Notes: generated by a model not told the origin, from the sequence alone. A stretch of 13,233 nt of DNA from Terfezia claveryi (GCA_015179025.1 WHUX01000706.1:1-13233); one strand, 5' to 3'; positions 1 through 7,863 are shown, counted from the stretch's first letter. A program made the numbers and translations.

Positions 1-121
1 TCGGGAATCGAACAATAGATAAACACAAACAGAGAAAGACTTCTGTAACAACTGTGCCAGTCATGCCTATCCTAGCCGCACCTGCCCCAGCCCCAGTTAC
101 ACCAGTAAACCCATATGAGAA

Positions 122-187
122 GTATGTGGAATTTCCTTGAGGCTCAAAGAATTCAACCTAGACAAAGAGTTTAGTGGGGTCATATAG
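122..187 (+). other. putative 66-bp intron in the interrupted gene
   Basis: It begins GTATGT and ends CATATAG. Removing it joins two coding blocks in the same frame and deletes an in-frame TGA (138-140) and TAG (159-161). Length and donor are typical of fungal introns. No transcript evidence is available. Confidence 0.5.
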
Positions 188-781
188 TTTGGGGAATATC
201 AACCAATCTACATACCAGAAAATCCGGGAAACTCAGAAAAGATTGCTGGGTCCACTTCTAGCGTTCAAATGAGCCAAGGACAGGAAGGGCCAAAAAGTTA
301 ATAAGGCTCTCAAAGCTGGCGTGGCAGAGAGTAAGCATGCCACTGTTACCGGTGCACCAATTGGGACGAAGAGGAATCAGCTCAGTGATGTGCAATGCGG
401 CAAGTTTGAACAACTTGTCCAAAGACCTGAGAGGTAATATTAGTTCGGAAGAAGGCATATATTTTATATCGCTGGTATGGGCTCTCCCAAGCACAGAAGA
501 GGTTTTATCTTAAGCTAGGCGAAGGTGATAATATACCGGCATTTACAATTCCAGAAGGTGATTTGGAAGAAACGGGAACAAAGCCAGTAAATGAGTTTAG
601 CGTCGTTGTTAGTGTTAAGCTTATTTCACGCCAATCATAAGCACGATTCAAGGGCCCAATTGAACAGCCACATGCACAGGACAATGCAATTGCCATAGCT
701 GATTGGATCATACAGGAAATGGAAATAGCTGAAGGGGGTGTGGAAGATTGTTTAAGTGATGCAGTTGAGGATATTGAACCC

Positions 782-831
782 GTATGTATCTCTCCCTTCA
801 GAAGTGTGATATATTATTCACTATAGTATAG
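782..831 (+). other. putative 50-bp intron in the interrupted gene
   Basis: It begins GTATGT and ends AGTATAG. Splicing joins the block ending VEDIEP in phase 0 to DSEDESNGH, so an acidic stretch continues as a longer one. An alternative acceptor is at 825-826 but breaks the frame. Confidence 0.6.
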
Positions 832-1171
832 GACTCCGAGGATGAAAGTAATGGCCATGTTCTAGAGGACGACCTTTCATCATCTGACACTGAGGCCGAG
901 CTTACTGATTCCAACGATGATGCCAAAGTTTATTTGGTAAAGGATAGCATAATCGAAACTCTATTATGGCTAGCATCGAGGCTACGTCAAAAAGGATTGC
1001 CTCATCTTAGTTTCAATTCACCCTTAGGACTTATCCCGAGCGACACAGATGATGATGATTACGAGGATGTGGAGGGAATTAAGGAGAATAAAGTGGAAGA
1101 AGGGGATGAAGAGAATGAAGAGGGTGAAGAGGATGAAGAAGATGAAGAGGGTGAAGAGAATGAAGAGGATG

Positions 1172-1176
1172 AAGAG
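1172..1176. repeat. target-site duplication, left copy (AAGAG)
   Basis: AAGAG immediately precedes the LTR end TGTAACG and matches the five bases after the other LTR end (7859-7863). Five bp is the usual size for Ty3/Gypsy integrases. The locus is GA-rich, so part of the match could be chance, but it also fits the coding frame. Confidence 0.85.
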
Positions 1177-1607
1177 TGTAACGATGGCTCTAGGGACAAG
1201 GCAACCAAGGGGTACGCCGGGAAGAAGGCAGAGGCTAGGGCGAGACACACGTAGGAACGCTACGTGTGTGACTAGGGGAAGGCTGGGACGGGGGGCAAGG
1301 GCAAGGGGCAAGAGGGGCAGAGGGCAAGGGGCACGAGACACGCGGAGGCAGTTGCCGCGTGTGTCGGAGGGGGGCAGCTGTGCTGCAGAGCTATTCACGG
1401 GACAAGGCAAGACGAGGGGGTGTACAAGGGAGGTACACCTTCGCGGAGAGGCAAGGTCCTGTATTTGGTATACAAGACGTTGGATGGGGATCCAACAAGA
1501 GGGCGGAGAGAGCAAGCTATATATACAGGATTCCTTCCTGGCTGGCCAAGGCCACCGGAAGGAATAAGGTTCCCGAGACCCCTTATCTCGGGAACAAAGA
1601 TAACAAC

Positions 1608-1612
1608 GATAT
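1608..1612. repeat. target-site duplication of the nested LTR, left copy (GATAT)
   Basis: GATAT lies just before the inner TGTAACG start and recurs at 2176-2180 directly after the inner TGTGACA end. The uninterrupted partner LTR has only one GATAT at this point (7790-7794). Confidence 0.95.
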
Positions 1613-2175
1613 TGTAACGAGGGCTCTGGGGGACAAGGCGACCAAGGGGTACGCCGGGGAAGTGGCAAGGGGCAATCGCACACGTAGGAGCGCTACATGT
1701 GTGATCGGGGGAAAGGCTAGGGTAAGACACACGTAGGAACGCTACGTGTGTGACCAGGGGAAGAATGAGACGGGGGCAAGGGCAGGAGGCAAGAGGCAAG
1801 AGGCAAGAGGCAAGAGGCAAGAGGCAAGAGGCAAGAGACACGCGGAGGCAGTTGCCGCGTGTGTCAAGGGAGGCAGCTGTACTGCAGAGTTGTTTGTTCG
1901 AGACAAGGATGTGCACAAGGGAGGTCCACAAGCGCTGGGGGAAGCAAGGTCCTGTATTGGGTATATAAGACGTTGGATGGGGATCCAACGAGAGGGCGGA
2001 GAGAGCAAGCTATATATACAGGCTTCCTTCCTGGCCAAGGCCACCGGAAGGAATAAGGTTCCCGAGACCCCTTATCTCGGGAACAGAGATAACAACGATA
2101 TCAATCAACAATAACGAGAGTCGGACAGAATCCCGTCTGACTCTCAAACCTGGCTAGGAAAGGACGGTTGTGACA
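1613..2175 (-). mobile_element. nested solo LTR of a diverged relative of element 1
   Basis: This 563-bp LTR starts TGTAACG and ends TTGTGACA and is flanked by GATAT on both sides. It is inserted inside the 3' LTR of element 1 in the same orientation. It shares the TATATATA box (2010-2017 region), the GTTCCCGAGA hairpin and both ends with the host LTR but has many substitutions. Two features explain its extra length: a second copy of the CACACGTAGG hairpin (1680-1704 and 1727-1752) and a 7-bp tandem array at 1786-1834. No internal region remains, as expected after recombination between two LTRs of a full element. It must have arrived after element 1, because the other LTR lacks it. Confidence 0.93.
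1786..1834. repeat. 7-bp tandem repeat, GAGGCAA x7, in the nested LTR
   Basis: Seven uninterrupted copies of GAGGCAA, followed by GAGACACG. The outer LTRs have only irregular GGCAAGGG-type units here, so the array expanded within this LTR lineage, probably by replication slippage. Confidence 0.95.
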
Positions 2176-2180
2176 GATAT
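2176..2180. repeat. target-site duplication of the nested LTR, right copy (GATAT)
   Basis: It is identical to 1608-1612 and is followed by CAATCAACAATAACG, the continuation of the outer LTR. Confidence 0.95.
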
Positions 2181-2254
2181 CAATCAACAATAACGAGAGT
2201 CGGATGGAATCCCGTCTGACTCTCAAACCCGGCTAGGAAAGGACGGTTGTGACA

Positions 2255-2267
2255 CTATCCCCCCTTT
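2255..2267 (-). other. polypurine tract of element 1
   Basis: On the minus strand the bases next to the 3' LTR read AAAGGGGGGATAG, almost all purine. This is the expected primer for plus-strand DNA synthesis, abutting the LTR start TGTCACAACC. Confidence 0.85.
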
Positions 2268-2449
2268 AGGCTCGGAGCCCCAGCGACGAAAAGACAAGGC
2301 GAAAGGCAAGACAAAAACAAACAAACAAAACAGGCGACTAAAACCAATAACCCATAACACAACCCCAACGCCGGAAGTACGTACCAACAATAATCCCAAC
2401 AACAATGACAATAACAACACTAATAACCAATTCCAGGACGACAAGAACA
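2268..2449 (-). other. untranslated stretch between chromodomain stop and polypurine tract
   Basis: No domain is visible. The plus strand is A/C-rich with many AAC, AAT and ACAA words (2306-2435), so short ORFs in it are low-complexity noise. Confidence 0.6.
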
Positions 2450-2730
2450 TCATTGGGCGGGGCGAGGCTTCCGGGGGTAATGCTGGTGGAACAGGGTGAC
2501 CAAGTCCTGTGCGTTTTCCAGGTCCTCCGCTGGTTGCCAGGTCGTCTCCTCATCTCCCAGCCATTTGACCTTATATTGCAGGTGCCCATACCTTCTTCGG
2601 GAGTCCAGCACTTCCTCTACCTCCCATTCCTCCTCACCTTCGATAACCACGGGGGAGGTGGAGGGTGTTTCTGGCCGGGGAGAGGGTCGCTAGCGGCAGG
2701 CTCGATCTCGGAGACATGGACGACTGGATG
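2450..2730 (-). pseudogene. Element 1 integrase C-terminus and chromodomain
   Basis: After a TGA at 2731-2733 the frame continues HPVVHVSEIEP, the usual end of a chromovirus integrase, then a Pro-rich run. A frameshift near 2650 leads to the chromodomain: EEEWEVEEVLDSRRRYG, LQYKVKWLGDEETTWQPAEDL and a tail LVTLFHQHYP, ending at a stop at 2450. Chromodomains of this group bind modified histone tails and steer integration to particular chromatin. The aromatic positions W (EEEWEV), W (VKWLG) and W (TTWQP) are present. Confidence 0.88.
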
Positions 2731-3780
2731 TCATTTGATGTCTTTGGGGAACCTCAGGCGGTAGGCATGAGTGCCCACAGCGGCCAACACCTCAAATGGA
2801 CCCAGGAACTTGTGGTCGAGCTTGCGGGAGGGCCGTTCTGTTCGGAAGTGCCGGCTGGAGAGCCATACCTTATCGCCTGGCTGATATCTGGGGGCTGGCA
2901 ACCGTGAGCCGTTGGCATATTCGGCTTGCCTTGCTTGCGCATACCTCAGCTCTGCCTTCAGGGTCGAGTGGAGCTCAGCAATTCCGGCTGCGAATTCCTT
3001 TGCTGGGGGTTGGGCTTTCTGCAGGGGAGCTAGGATGTCCACGAATCGGGGGTGCCAACCGTAATTGGCCAGGAAAGGAGAGGTTTTGGAGGATTCCGAG
3101 AACTGGTTGTTCGCGGCGAATTCGCAGGTGGCCAGCAGTGAAACCCAGTTATCCTGCTGGTAGTTGACAAAGGCCCGCAGATATTGCTCCATAATAGGGT
3201 TCATCCTCTCTGATTGGCCGTCCGTCTGGGGGTGATATGCCGTTGACAGCCGCACTTTGATCCCCAGAAGTTCGCAGAAGGCTTGCCAGAATTCTGAGGT
3301 AAACTGGGGGCCACGGTCGGATACGATCGATTCAGGGAGGCCACGGTATCGGAATACATTATTGAGGTAGAGATTGGCTAACTCTGGGGCAGAGCAGGTA
3401 TCCCGGCAAGGTATAACGTGCCTCATTTTTGTCAACCGATCTACCACCATCAAGATGGCGTTGAATCCCGAGTCTTCTGGCAATCCCGTCACGAAATCCA
3501 TGGTCAGATGCAGCCACGGCCGATCCGGGATATCCAGGGGCTTCAGAGTGCCATATGGGGCGTGGCGGACAGGCTTAGCACGCTTGCAAACATGGCAGTT
3601 CCGTACGTACCGCTCCACTTCCTTCCGCTGGTCAATCCATGTGTATTCCCTGGCCAGAAGCTCTAACGTTTTGGCCACTCCAGGGTGACCTGCAACCAGG
3701 CTGTCATGGTGTTCCTTGATCAATCGAAGGCGCAGCTCTCCTTCCGGCACATACAGCCGTTCGAGGTGGTAGAGGAGGCC
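2731..3780 (-). pseudogene. Element 1 integrase (zinc-binding and DDE core)
   Basis: Integrase inserts the cDNA into the genome. The intact frame from 3750 shows the HHCC zinc motif (H14/H15, H22, C52, C55, with CHVCKRAKP) and the catalytic triad D85 (MDFVTGLP), D145 (VSDRGPQF) and E181 (GQSERMN). The spacing of 60 then 36 residues is canonical. A GPF motif (KFLGPFEVL) marks the C-terminal domain. The start is not a real initiation site: the polyprotein enters from the RNase H side through a frameshift near 3775, because the frame ending at 3720 carries the shifted version of the same residues. The frame stops at TGA 2731-2733 just before HPVVHVSEIEP. Confidence 0.93.
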
Positions 3781-4480
3781 TTCCTGGACGGTACACTGGC
3801 TAGGGAGATCTTGGGGTGGCGGCGCTGGCCAGAATCCACTGCGGTGATAATTTCCTTGGCCAGGGGGTCGTCCTTATATGCCTGCCTCACTAGTTGTCGG
3901 AGGTCAGCCTCAGCCTCAGCTTCCGCAAGGGTATTGGCCGCCAGGTCGAGATTTTCAGGTTTCAGTACCACCTGATTCTGGTACTTCAGCCTTTCATCCC
4001 CCCCTTTAGGGAGATCTCCTGATCTCCTGGTCAGTGCGTCTGGTTTCCCACCAGCCTTTCCAGGCCGATACTTGATCTTGAAGTTGAATCGAGATAAGAA
4101 CTCCGACCACCTAGCCTGCCGTCGGTTCAGCAGCTTAGTGGTGGTGAAGTACTCAAGATTCTTATGATCGGATAGCACCTCAATGATCCCCTTGGCTGAC
4201 TCCAGGTGTGGCCTCCACTCCTCGAATGCTCGCACAATGGCCATTAACTCCTTATCATAGATTTCATAATTACACTCCGCCGGAGAGTGCTTTTTTGAGA
4301 AGTATGCCACTGGGTGGAGGATGCCGTTCACATGCTGGGACAGGATTCCGGCGGACACATAGTCGGAGGCATCTGTTTCTACGATACACTCGCTGTCGGG
4401 GTCGAAGTGGGCCAGGATCGGGGCTGAGCAGAAGGCTTCCTTGAGTTTCTCGAAGGCAGATTGGGCTTCCAGACCCCACT
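3781..4480 (-). pseudogene. Element 1 RNase H and linker to integrase
   Basis: RNase H removes the RNA strand of the RNA-DNA hybrid. In the frame 4874-3720, catalytic acids are seen at D168 (VETDASDY), E209 (YDKELMAIV), D236 (LSDHKNL) and D279 (GGKPDALTR), in family order and spacing. A linker follows with [20 protein letters not shown] and an AEAEAEADL repeat. The frame is intact from the RT thumb through this linker, one of the best preserved parts of the element. Confidence 0.93.
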
Positions 4481-5440
4481 GGAAGCGTTGGCCCTTTTCC
4501 ATGCCCTTGGTCTTGGTTAATGCTGTCAGTGGTGCCACGATCTTCGAATATCCCAGAATGAACCGGCGATAGAAGTTAGCAAAACCCAGGAAGGCCTGTA
4601 CATCCTTGAGGTTGGCTGGAGTTTCCCACTCTTGGATCGCAGCAACCTTCGCAGGGTCCATCTGGATGCCCTCCGTGGTGATAATTAGCCCCAGATACTT
4701 GACTTCTGCACATGGAACTCGCATTTTTCCGGCTTCAGATATAACCCAGCTCCCTCCAGCTTCTCCAGCACTTGTCGGACGTGGATCTTGTGTTCCGCTA
4801 GGGTATCCAGTAAATGAGGATATCGTCCAGGTAGGCGGTGCAGAATACGTCCAGAAAGTCCCGCAGAGTATCATTGATAAAGTGCTGAAAAGAGGCGGGG
4901 GCGTTGGTTAAGCCGAAAGGCATCACACTATACTCAAAATGGCCATATCGCGTCCGGAAGGCAGTTTTCCACTCCTCCCCCTCGGCGATCCGTACCAGGT
5001 TGTAAGCCCCTCTTAAATCCAGTTTGGTGAACCATTTGGCCTTGGAGAGCCTGGCTAATGTCTCCTGGATTAGGGGTAGGGGGTACCTGTTTTTGACCGT
5101 TATCTCGTTTAGGCCCCGGTAATCGACACACAACCGGAGAGAGCCGTCCGATTTCTTCACGAAAAGTACTGGGGCACCCGCTGGTGAAGAGCTATGGCGA
5201 ATGAAGCTCTTGTTGAGGTTTTCCTCCAAGTACTTTTTAGGGCTTCCAGCTCTACTCGGGACATTCCATAGAGGGGTCCATAAGGGGGGTCTTGCCCTCT
5301 ACCAGCGGAATTGTGTGGTCATATGGTCGATGGGGGGCAAGCTTTTCCGCGGCTTTTTCCGAAAATAGGTCAATGAAATCGTGGTATTCGTTTGGACCAG
5401 GGATTTCCACTCATCCTTAGACCTTGTCTTGTTAATCTCC
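4481..5440 (-). pseudogene. Element 1 reverse transcriptase
   Basis: RT copies element RNA to DNA. Between 5229 and 4798 the palm and fingers motifs are clear: [50 protein letters not shown] and the catalytic YLDD. The N-terminal part (about 5440-5230) can be recognised only by switching frames (PGPNEYHDFIDLFSEK, then [10 protein letters not shown]). One extra base after YLDDILIY (near 4805) and a second shift near 4710 (KCEFHV to AEVKYLG) break the link to the thumb domain, which contains [17 protein letters not shown]. Confidence 0.93.
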
Positions 5441-5531
5441 AGATTGATCTCATAAATTGAGAGAGTATGCGCCTTGAGCTTATGCCTCCTGGTGAGATAA
5501 GCGAAGGCCCCTGCTCCGATAAAGTTAATAT
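5441..5531 (-). pseudogene. Element 1 linker between protease and reverse transcriptase
   Basis: An open frame reads AKPLNINFIGAGAFAYLTRR and HTLSIYEINLEI, the usual linker before Ty3/Gypsy RT. It is in a different frame from the protease, with the shift near 5535. Confidence 0.6.
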
Positions 5532-6130
5532 TCAGGGGTTTCGCGGGGGCGGGGATATCGGGGAAGCTAGGGGAACAGGGTTGTCAATATTGATGTGTGC
5601 GGCGGTTTGGTGTACTACCTGGGCAGGGTCCTCTACCGGGGGGGGTAGTACACATAACCCCTTAACGGCAGTTCGTGGGGTACCGCAGTGCCTCTTGCAA
5701 TACCCACTGTTGAAAGTCAAGGTGTAAGAGCCAAAGTTAACGGAGACGTCATGCATTCGGAGCCAAGGAATCCCCAGAACAATGGGGTATTTGAGCTTGG
5801 TCACAAACATCGGTAGACTCTCCGAATGGTCCCCAATGGCACTGGGCAGGCAGGCAAGATCGGTGATAGCCCCAGAAGAGATAGGGCGGCCATCAATAAC
5901 ATCGAGAAGGCGGGGGTCTGGAGTTTGGCTGTTGGTATAGAGTTTTTACTGACGAAGGTCTGATCAATGAAGGCTATCCCCGAAGCACCACAATCTATGA
6001 GAGCTGATGTTACCACTGTTTTACCATTGAATTTAACAGTATTGGTACTACAAAATGCTCGCCAAACAAGCGAGATTCATCAACGGACATAGGTGCGGGT
6101 AAAGAAAACGCAGACAAAGATAAATGACCC
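5532..6130 (-). pseudogene. Element 1 retropepsin-type protease and upstream linker
   Basis: The protease would cut the gag-pol polyprotein. The active-site loop is ALIDCGASGIAFID (D at about 5993-5995), and the second conserved block is YPIVLGIPWLRMHDV (about 5780-5735), matching the retropepsin I-L-G-x-PWL strand. Between them DVIDGRPISSGAITDLA is in another frame, so a frameshift lies near 5925. Another lies near 6030, before VTSALID. Upstream, 6130-6030 encodes a linker including SVDESRLFGEHFVVPI. The catalytic Asp is followed by Cys where Ser or Thr is usual. Confidence 0.85.
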
Positions 6131-6151
6131 TGGGCAGGTCCCTTGCTAGTG

Positions 6152-7312
6152 TCAGTAACTAGGCAAGGGACTCCCCTTTTCCCGACTCTTCACCAACTTC
6201 TTCGATCCGTGATTCGGATATGGCGTGGCGGCCAGGGAGCGGTTCTTGCGGAGGGGGCAAGCCGCGATAAAGTGGTCGGCCTTCCCACAGGCTATGCATA
6301 GCCCATTATTCCGGCGGCGTTCCCTCTCTTCTTGGGTCAGGCGGGGTCTGCCCGCGGATAAGTCCATAGGGGCCGGTCCACCCGCCACGAGAGAAGGGTG
6401 GGCTGGCTTGTTCGGGGGGTTACAGGGGCCTGTGGCTGGGGGCGAGGTGCTGAAAAGGTCGATCGTGGGGGTGCTGTTGTAGGGGAGGCCTTAAGGCTGT
6501 TTCTAAACCTGGCCATCTTTTGCTCCAATCGGCTGGCCTGATCAATGAATTCTTCAAGGGTGTGGACGTCTGGGAAGTTGATAAGTGCCTGTCTCAGTTC
6601 CATATTAAGCCTTCCTGGAATTGATCCAGTTTAATCTTGTCACTCCATTCGACCTCCGCAGCTAGCCTAGAGAATTCTGCCACATAGGTGGCGAGGTCGG
6701 TGTTCTTTTGTCGAAGGGCTCGAAGGGCTCTTGTGGCCGTTCCTTCTGGATCCGGATCCCCAAAGCTCGGTCAAGGATAATGAATAAGGCGGAAATGTCC
6801 ACTAGATTGATCCCTGTTCCCAAAACATAGGGCTGGACTTGGTCCAGAGCCTTCCCCTCCAGCAGGCCGTAAACGTAGGCGAGTTTGTGCTGGGTGGTTG
6901 GAAATTTAGCAGCATCTCCATTGAGCTTAATATTGATCGAGTTTTTCCAGGCCTTGAGGCGGGCCCGTTCACCATTAAATTTGGGTGGGGTGGGGAGGTC
7001 TTGGGTTTTGGCGGGCGTGACGGTCGCCGGTGCCTGTGCGGTTGCAGCGGCAAGGGCACGGTTGAGATTGCGAATGGTTACTCGGTCGTCTGCAAGGTCC
7101 TCTCGGAGAAGAAGGATTTCATCTTCGGCTTCTTTCAGCCTTCGTTCGGTGTTCTGGAGCTCCGCTCCTTGTTTTTCGCCAATCTTATAGGTGGCAGTGA
7201 AGATATCGATGGCCATTCGGCAGTATTCCAACAGCTGGGCAGGGTCTGAGGGTATTGGGGTTTCCCTCCATGCTTGGAACCTGTCGGTGGGTAATGGGGT
7301 TGGTTCGGACAT
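6152..7312 (-). pseudogene. Element 1 gag (capsid and CCHC nucleocapsid)
   Basis: Gag forms the virus-like particle. The start at 7312 (MSEPTPLPTDRFQAW) is the first ATG after the LTR, 36 bases inside it; the frame is also open into the LTR, but ATGs there lie upstream of the primer site. A coiled-coil-like stretch (about residues 50-80: ERRLKEAEDEILLLREDLAD) precedes a capsid region with PKFNGERARLKAWKNSI. A CCHC zinc knuckle, CIACGKADHFIAAC (CX2CX4HX4C), lies near 6275-6315. Frameshifts near 6700, 6603 and 6390 split it; the fragments join when the frame is changed (TYVAEFSRLAAEVEWSDKI, then MELRQALINFPDV). The frame ends at 6152. Confidence 0.9.
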
Positions 7313-7324
7313 GACAGCGTACCA

Positions 7325-7342
7325 GTTGGTCGAGACGATCCA
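7325..7342 (-). other. candidate primer binding site of element 1
   Basis: On the minus strand six bases after the 5' LTR the sequence reads TGGATCGTCTCGACCAAC. It starts with TGG, the complement of a tRNA CCA end. The implied tRNA 3' end would be GACGATCCA. I cannot assign a tRNA. A second TGG (TGGTACGCTG) is closer to gag. Low confidence. Confidence 0.35.
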
Positions 7343-7416
7343 ACGTAGTGTAACGACGGCTCTAGGAACAAGGCGACCAAGGGGTACGCCGGGAAGAAGG
7401 CAGAGCCTAGGGCGAG

Positions 7417-7441
7417 ACACACGTAGGAACGCTACGTGTGT
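7417..7441. other. perfect 10-bp inverted repeat in LTR
   Basis: ACACACGTAG, loop GAACG, CTACGTGTGT. It is conserved in the other outer LTR and duplicated in the nested LTR. A further imperfect pair (GACACGCGG / CCGCGTGTGTC) lies nearby in the left LTR (1338-1366). Confidence 0.85.
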
Positions 7442-7689
7442 GACTAGGGGAAGGCTGGGACGGGGGGCAAGGGCAAGGGGCAAGAGGGGCAGAGGGCAAG
7501 AGGCACGAGACATGCGGAGGCAGTTGCCACGTGTGTCAGAGGGGGGCAGCTGTGCTGCAGAGCTATTCACGAGACAAGGCAAGACGAGGGGGTGTACAAG
7601 GGAGGTACACCTTCACGAAGAGGCAAGGTCCTGTATTTGGTATACAAGACGTTGGATGGGGATCTAACAAGAGGGCGGAGAGAGCAAGC

Positions 7690-7697
7690 TATATATA
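7690..7697 (-). promoter_or_regulatory. TATA box in the element 1 LTR
   Basis: TATATATA lies 161 bases from the 5' end of the LTR in element orientation. It is conserved in the other outer LTR (1518-1525) and in the nested LTR. The motif is palindromic, so direction is taken from the element. It implies a U3 region of roughly 190 bases. Confidence 0.65.
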
Positions 7698-7740
7698 CAG
7701 GATTCCTTCCTGGCTGGCCAAGGCCACCGGAAGGAATAAG

Positions 7741-7767
7741 GTTCCCGAGACCCCTTATCTCGGGAAC
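7741..7767. other. perfect 10-bp inverted repeat in LTR
   Basis: GTTCCCGAGA, loop CCCCTTA, TCTCGGGAAC. It is present unchanged in both outer LTRs and the nested LTR (1570-1596, 2059-2085). Confidence 0.85.
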
Positions 7768-7798
7768 AAAGATAACAACGATATCAATCAACAATAAC

Positions 7799-7828
7799 GA
7801 GAGTCAGACGGAATCCCGTCTGACTCTC
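7799..7828. other. perfect 13-bp inverted repeat near the LTR edge
   Basis: GAGAGTCAGACGG, loop AATC, CCGTCTGACTCTC. All 13 pairs match in this copy. The other outer LTR has two substitutions in the left arm, one of which unpairs and one wobbles in RNA. Confidence 0.85.
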
Positions 7829-7858
7829 AAACCCGGCTAGGAAAGGACGGTTGTGACA

Positions 7859-7863
7859 AAGAG
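7859..7863. repeat. target-site duplication, right copy (AAGAG)
   Basis: AAGAG directly follows the LTR terminus TTGTGACA and is identical to 1172-1176. Confidence 0.85.

Larger units (their letters stand above)
3..1176 (+). pseudogene. 5' part of an interrupted host gene with an acidic C-terminal region, function unknown
   Basis: I do not recognise the family. Coding blocks run left to right. The first reads NRTIDKHKQRKTS and is followed by a Pro/Ala-rich run (3-121). A second block joins across a putative intron (122-187) and includes GNINQSTYQKIRETQKRLLG and, after a TGA at 270, a Lys-rich stretch up to about 434. A block in another frame (about 443-781) contains RWYGLSQAQKRFYLKLGEGD and ADWIIQEMEIAEG, with a TAA at 638 that may be a mutation or lie in a short intron (608-652). 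After an intron at 782-831 the last exon is rich in Asp, Ser and Glu and ends in repeated DEE/GEE units at 1176. The frame then runs into the LTR and would add 26 foreign codons before a stop at 1252-1254. The gene starts outside the window. The acidic tail suggests a nuclear or protein-binding role, which is inference only. The internal stops may mean it was already decaying. Confidence 0.55.
1177..2254 (-). repeat. 3' LTR of element 1, split by a nested LTR
   Basis: The LTR is in two pieces, 1177-1612 and 2181-2254, totalling 510 bp, exactly the length of the partner LTR at 7349-7858. It begins TGTAACG and ends TTGTGACA on the plus strand. It contains TATATATA at 1518-1525 and the same set of inverted repeats as its partner. 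It would normally supply the 3' end and polyadenylation signal of the retrotransposon RNA. Confidence 0.95.
1177..7858 (-). mobile_element. Element 1: Ty3/Gypsy chromovirus LTR retrotransposon, complete but defective
   Basis: This is a whole insertion flanked by AAGAG, with LTR ends TGT...ACA. On the minus strand the order is 5' LTR, primer-site candidate, gag, protease, reverse transcriptase, RNase H, integrase, chromodomain, polypurine tract, 3' LTR. The domain order and C-terminal chromodomain define a Ty3/Gypsy chromovirus. It spans 6682 bp, or 6114 bp once the nested LTR and its duplication (568 bp) are removed. Every major catalytic motif can be read, but the coding region is broken by about a dozen frameshifts and at least one stop, so it is non-autonomous. 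The two LTRs differ at 14 of 510 positions, about 97.3% identity, which suggests a fairly recent insertion. No gag stop separates gag from pol after allowing for frameshifts, so the ancestor may have had a single gag-pol ORF. Confidence 0.95.
7349..7858 (-). repeat. 5' LTR of element 1 (510 bp)
   Basis: It runs from TGTAACG to TTGTGACA on the plus strand, that is TGTCACAACC to CGTTACA in element orientation. It pairs with 1177-1612 plus 2181-2254 with 14 substitutions and no gaps. It holds the promoter (TATATATA at 7690-7697) and three perfect inverted repeats described separately. It would drive gag-pol transcription toward lower coordinates. Confidence 0.96.

Noticed and set aside
934..1254. 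A complete 106-aa acidic protein
   Set aside because: It starts inside an exon, and its last 26 codons and stop belong to the LTR. It is a fragment of the interrupted gene.
1786..1834. CRISPR-like repeat array
   Set aside because: A 7-bp unit without spacers is a simple tandem repeat in an LTR.
1024..2044. Long minus-strand ORFs over the left LTR (for example 1024-1683, 1395-1988, 1742-2044)
   Set aside because: They lie within LTR sequence, are rich in CLLPLAS-type repeats made by the GAGGCAA array, and recur in the right LTR only because the LTR is repeated.
1049..2114. Plus-strand ORFs over the LTRs and again at 7191-7840
   Set aside because: They are translations of LTR repeats and hairpins with no domain, and overlap LTR structure in several frames at once.
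1177..2254. Tandem pair of LTRs or an LTR-LTR recombination array
   Set aside because: The GATAT duplication and exact 510-bp remainder show a nested insertion instead.
7349..7858. Classical repeat-induced point mutation in element 1
   Set aside because: LTR differences are mainly at CpG and the coding damage is mainly indels, not CpA to TpA stops.
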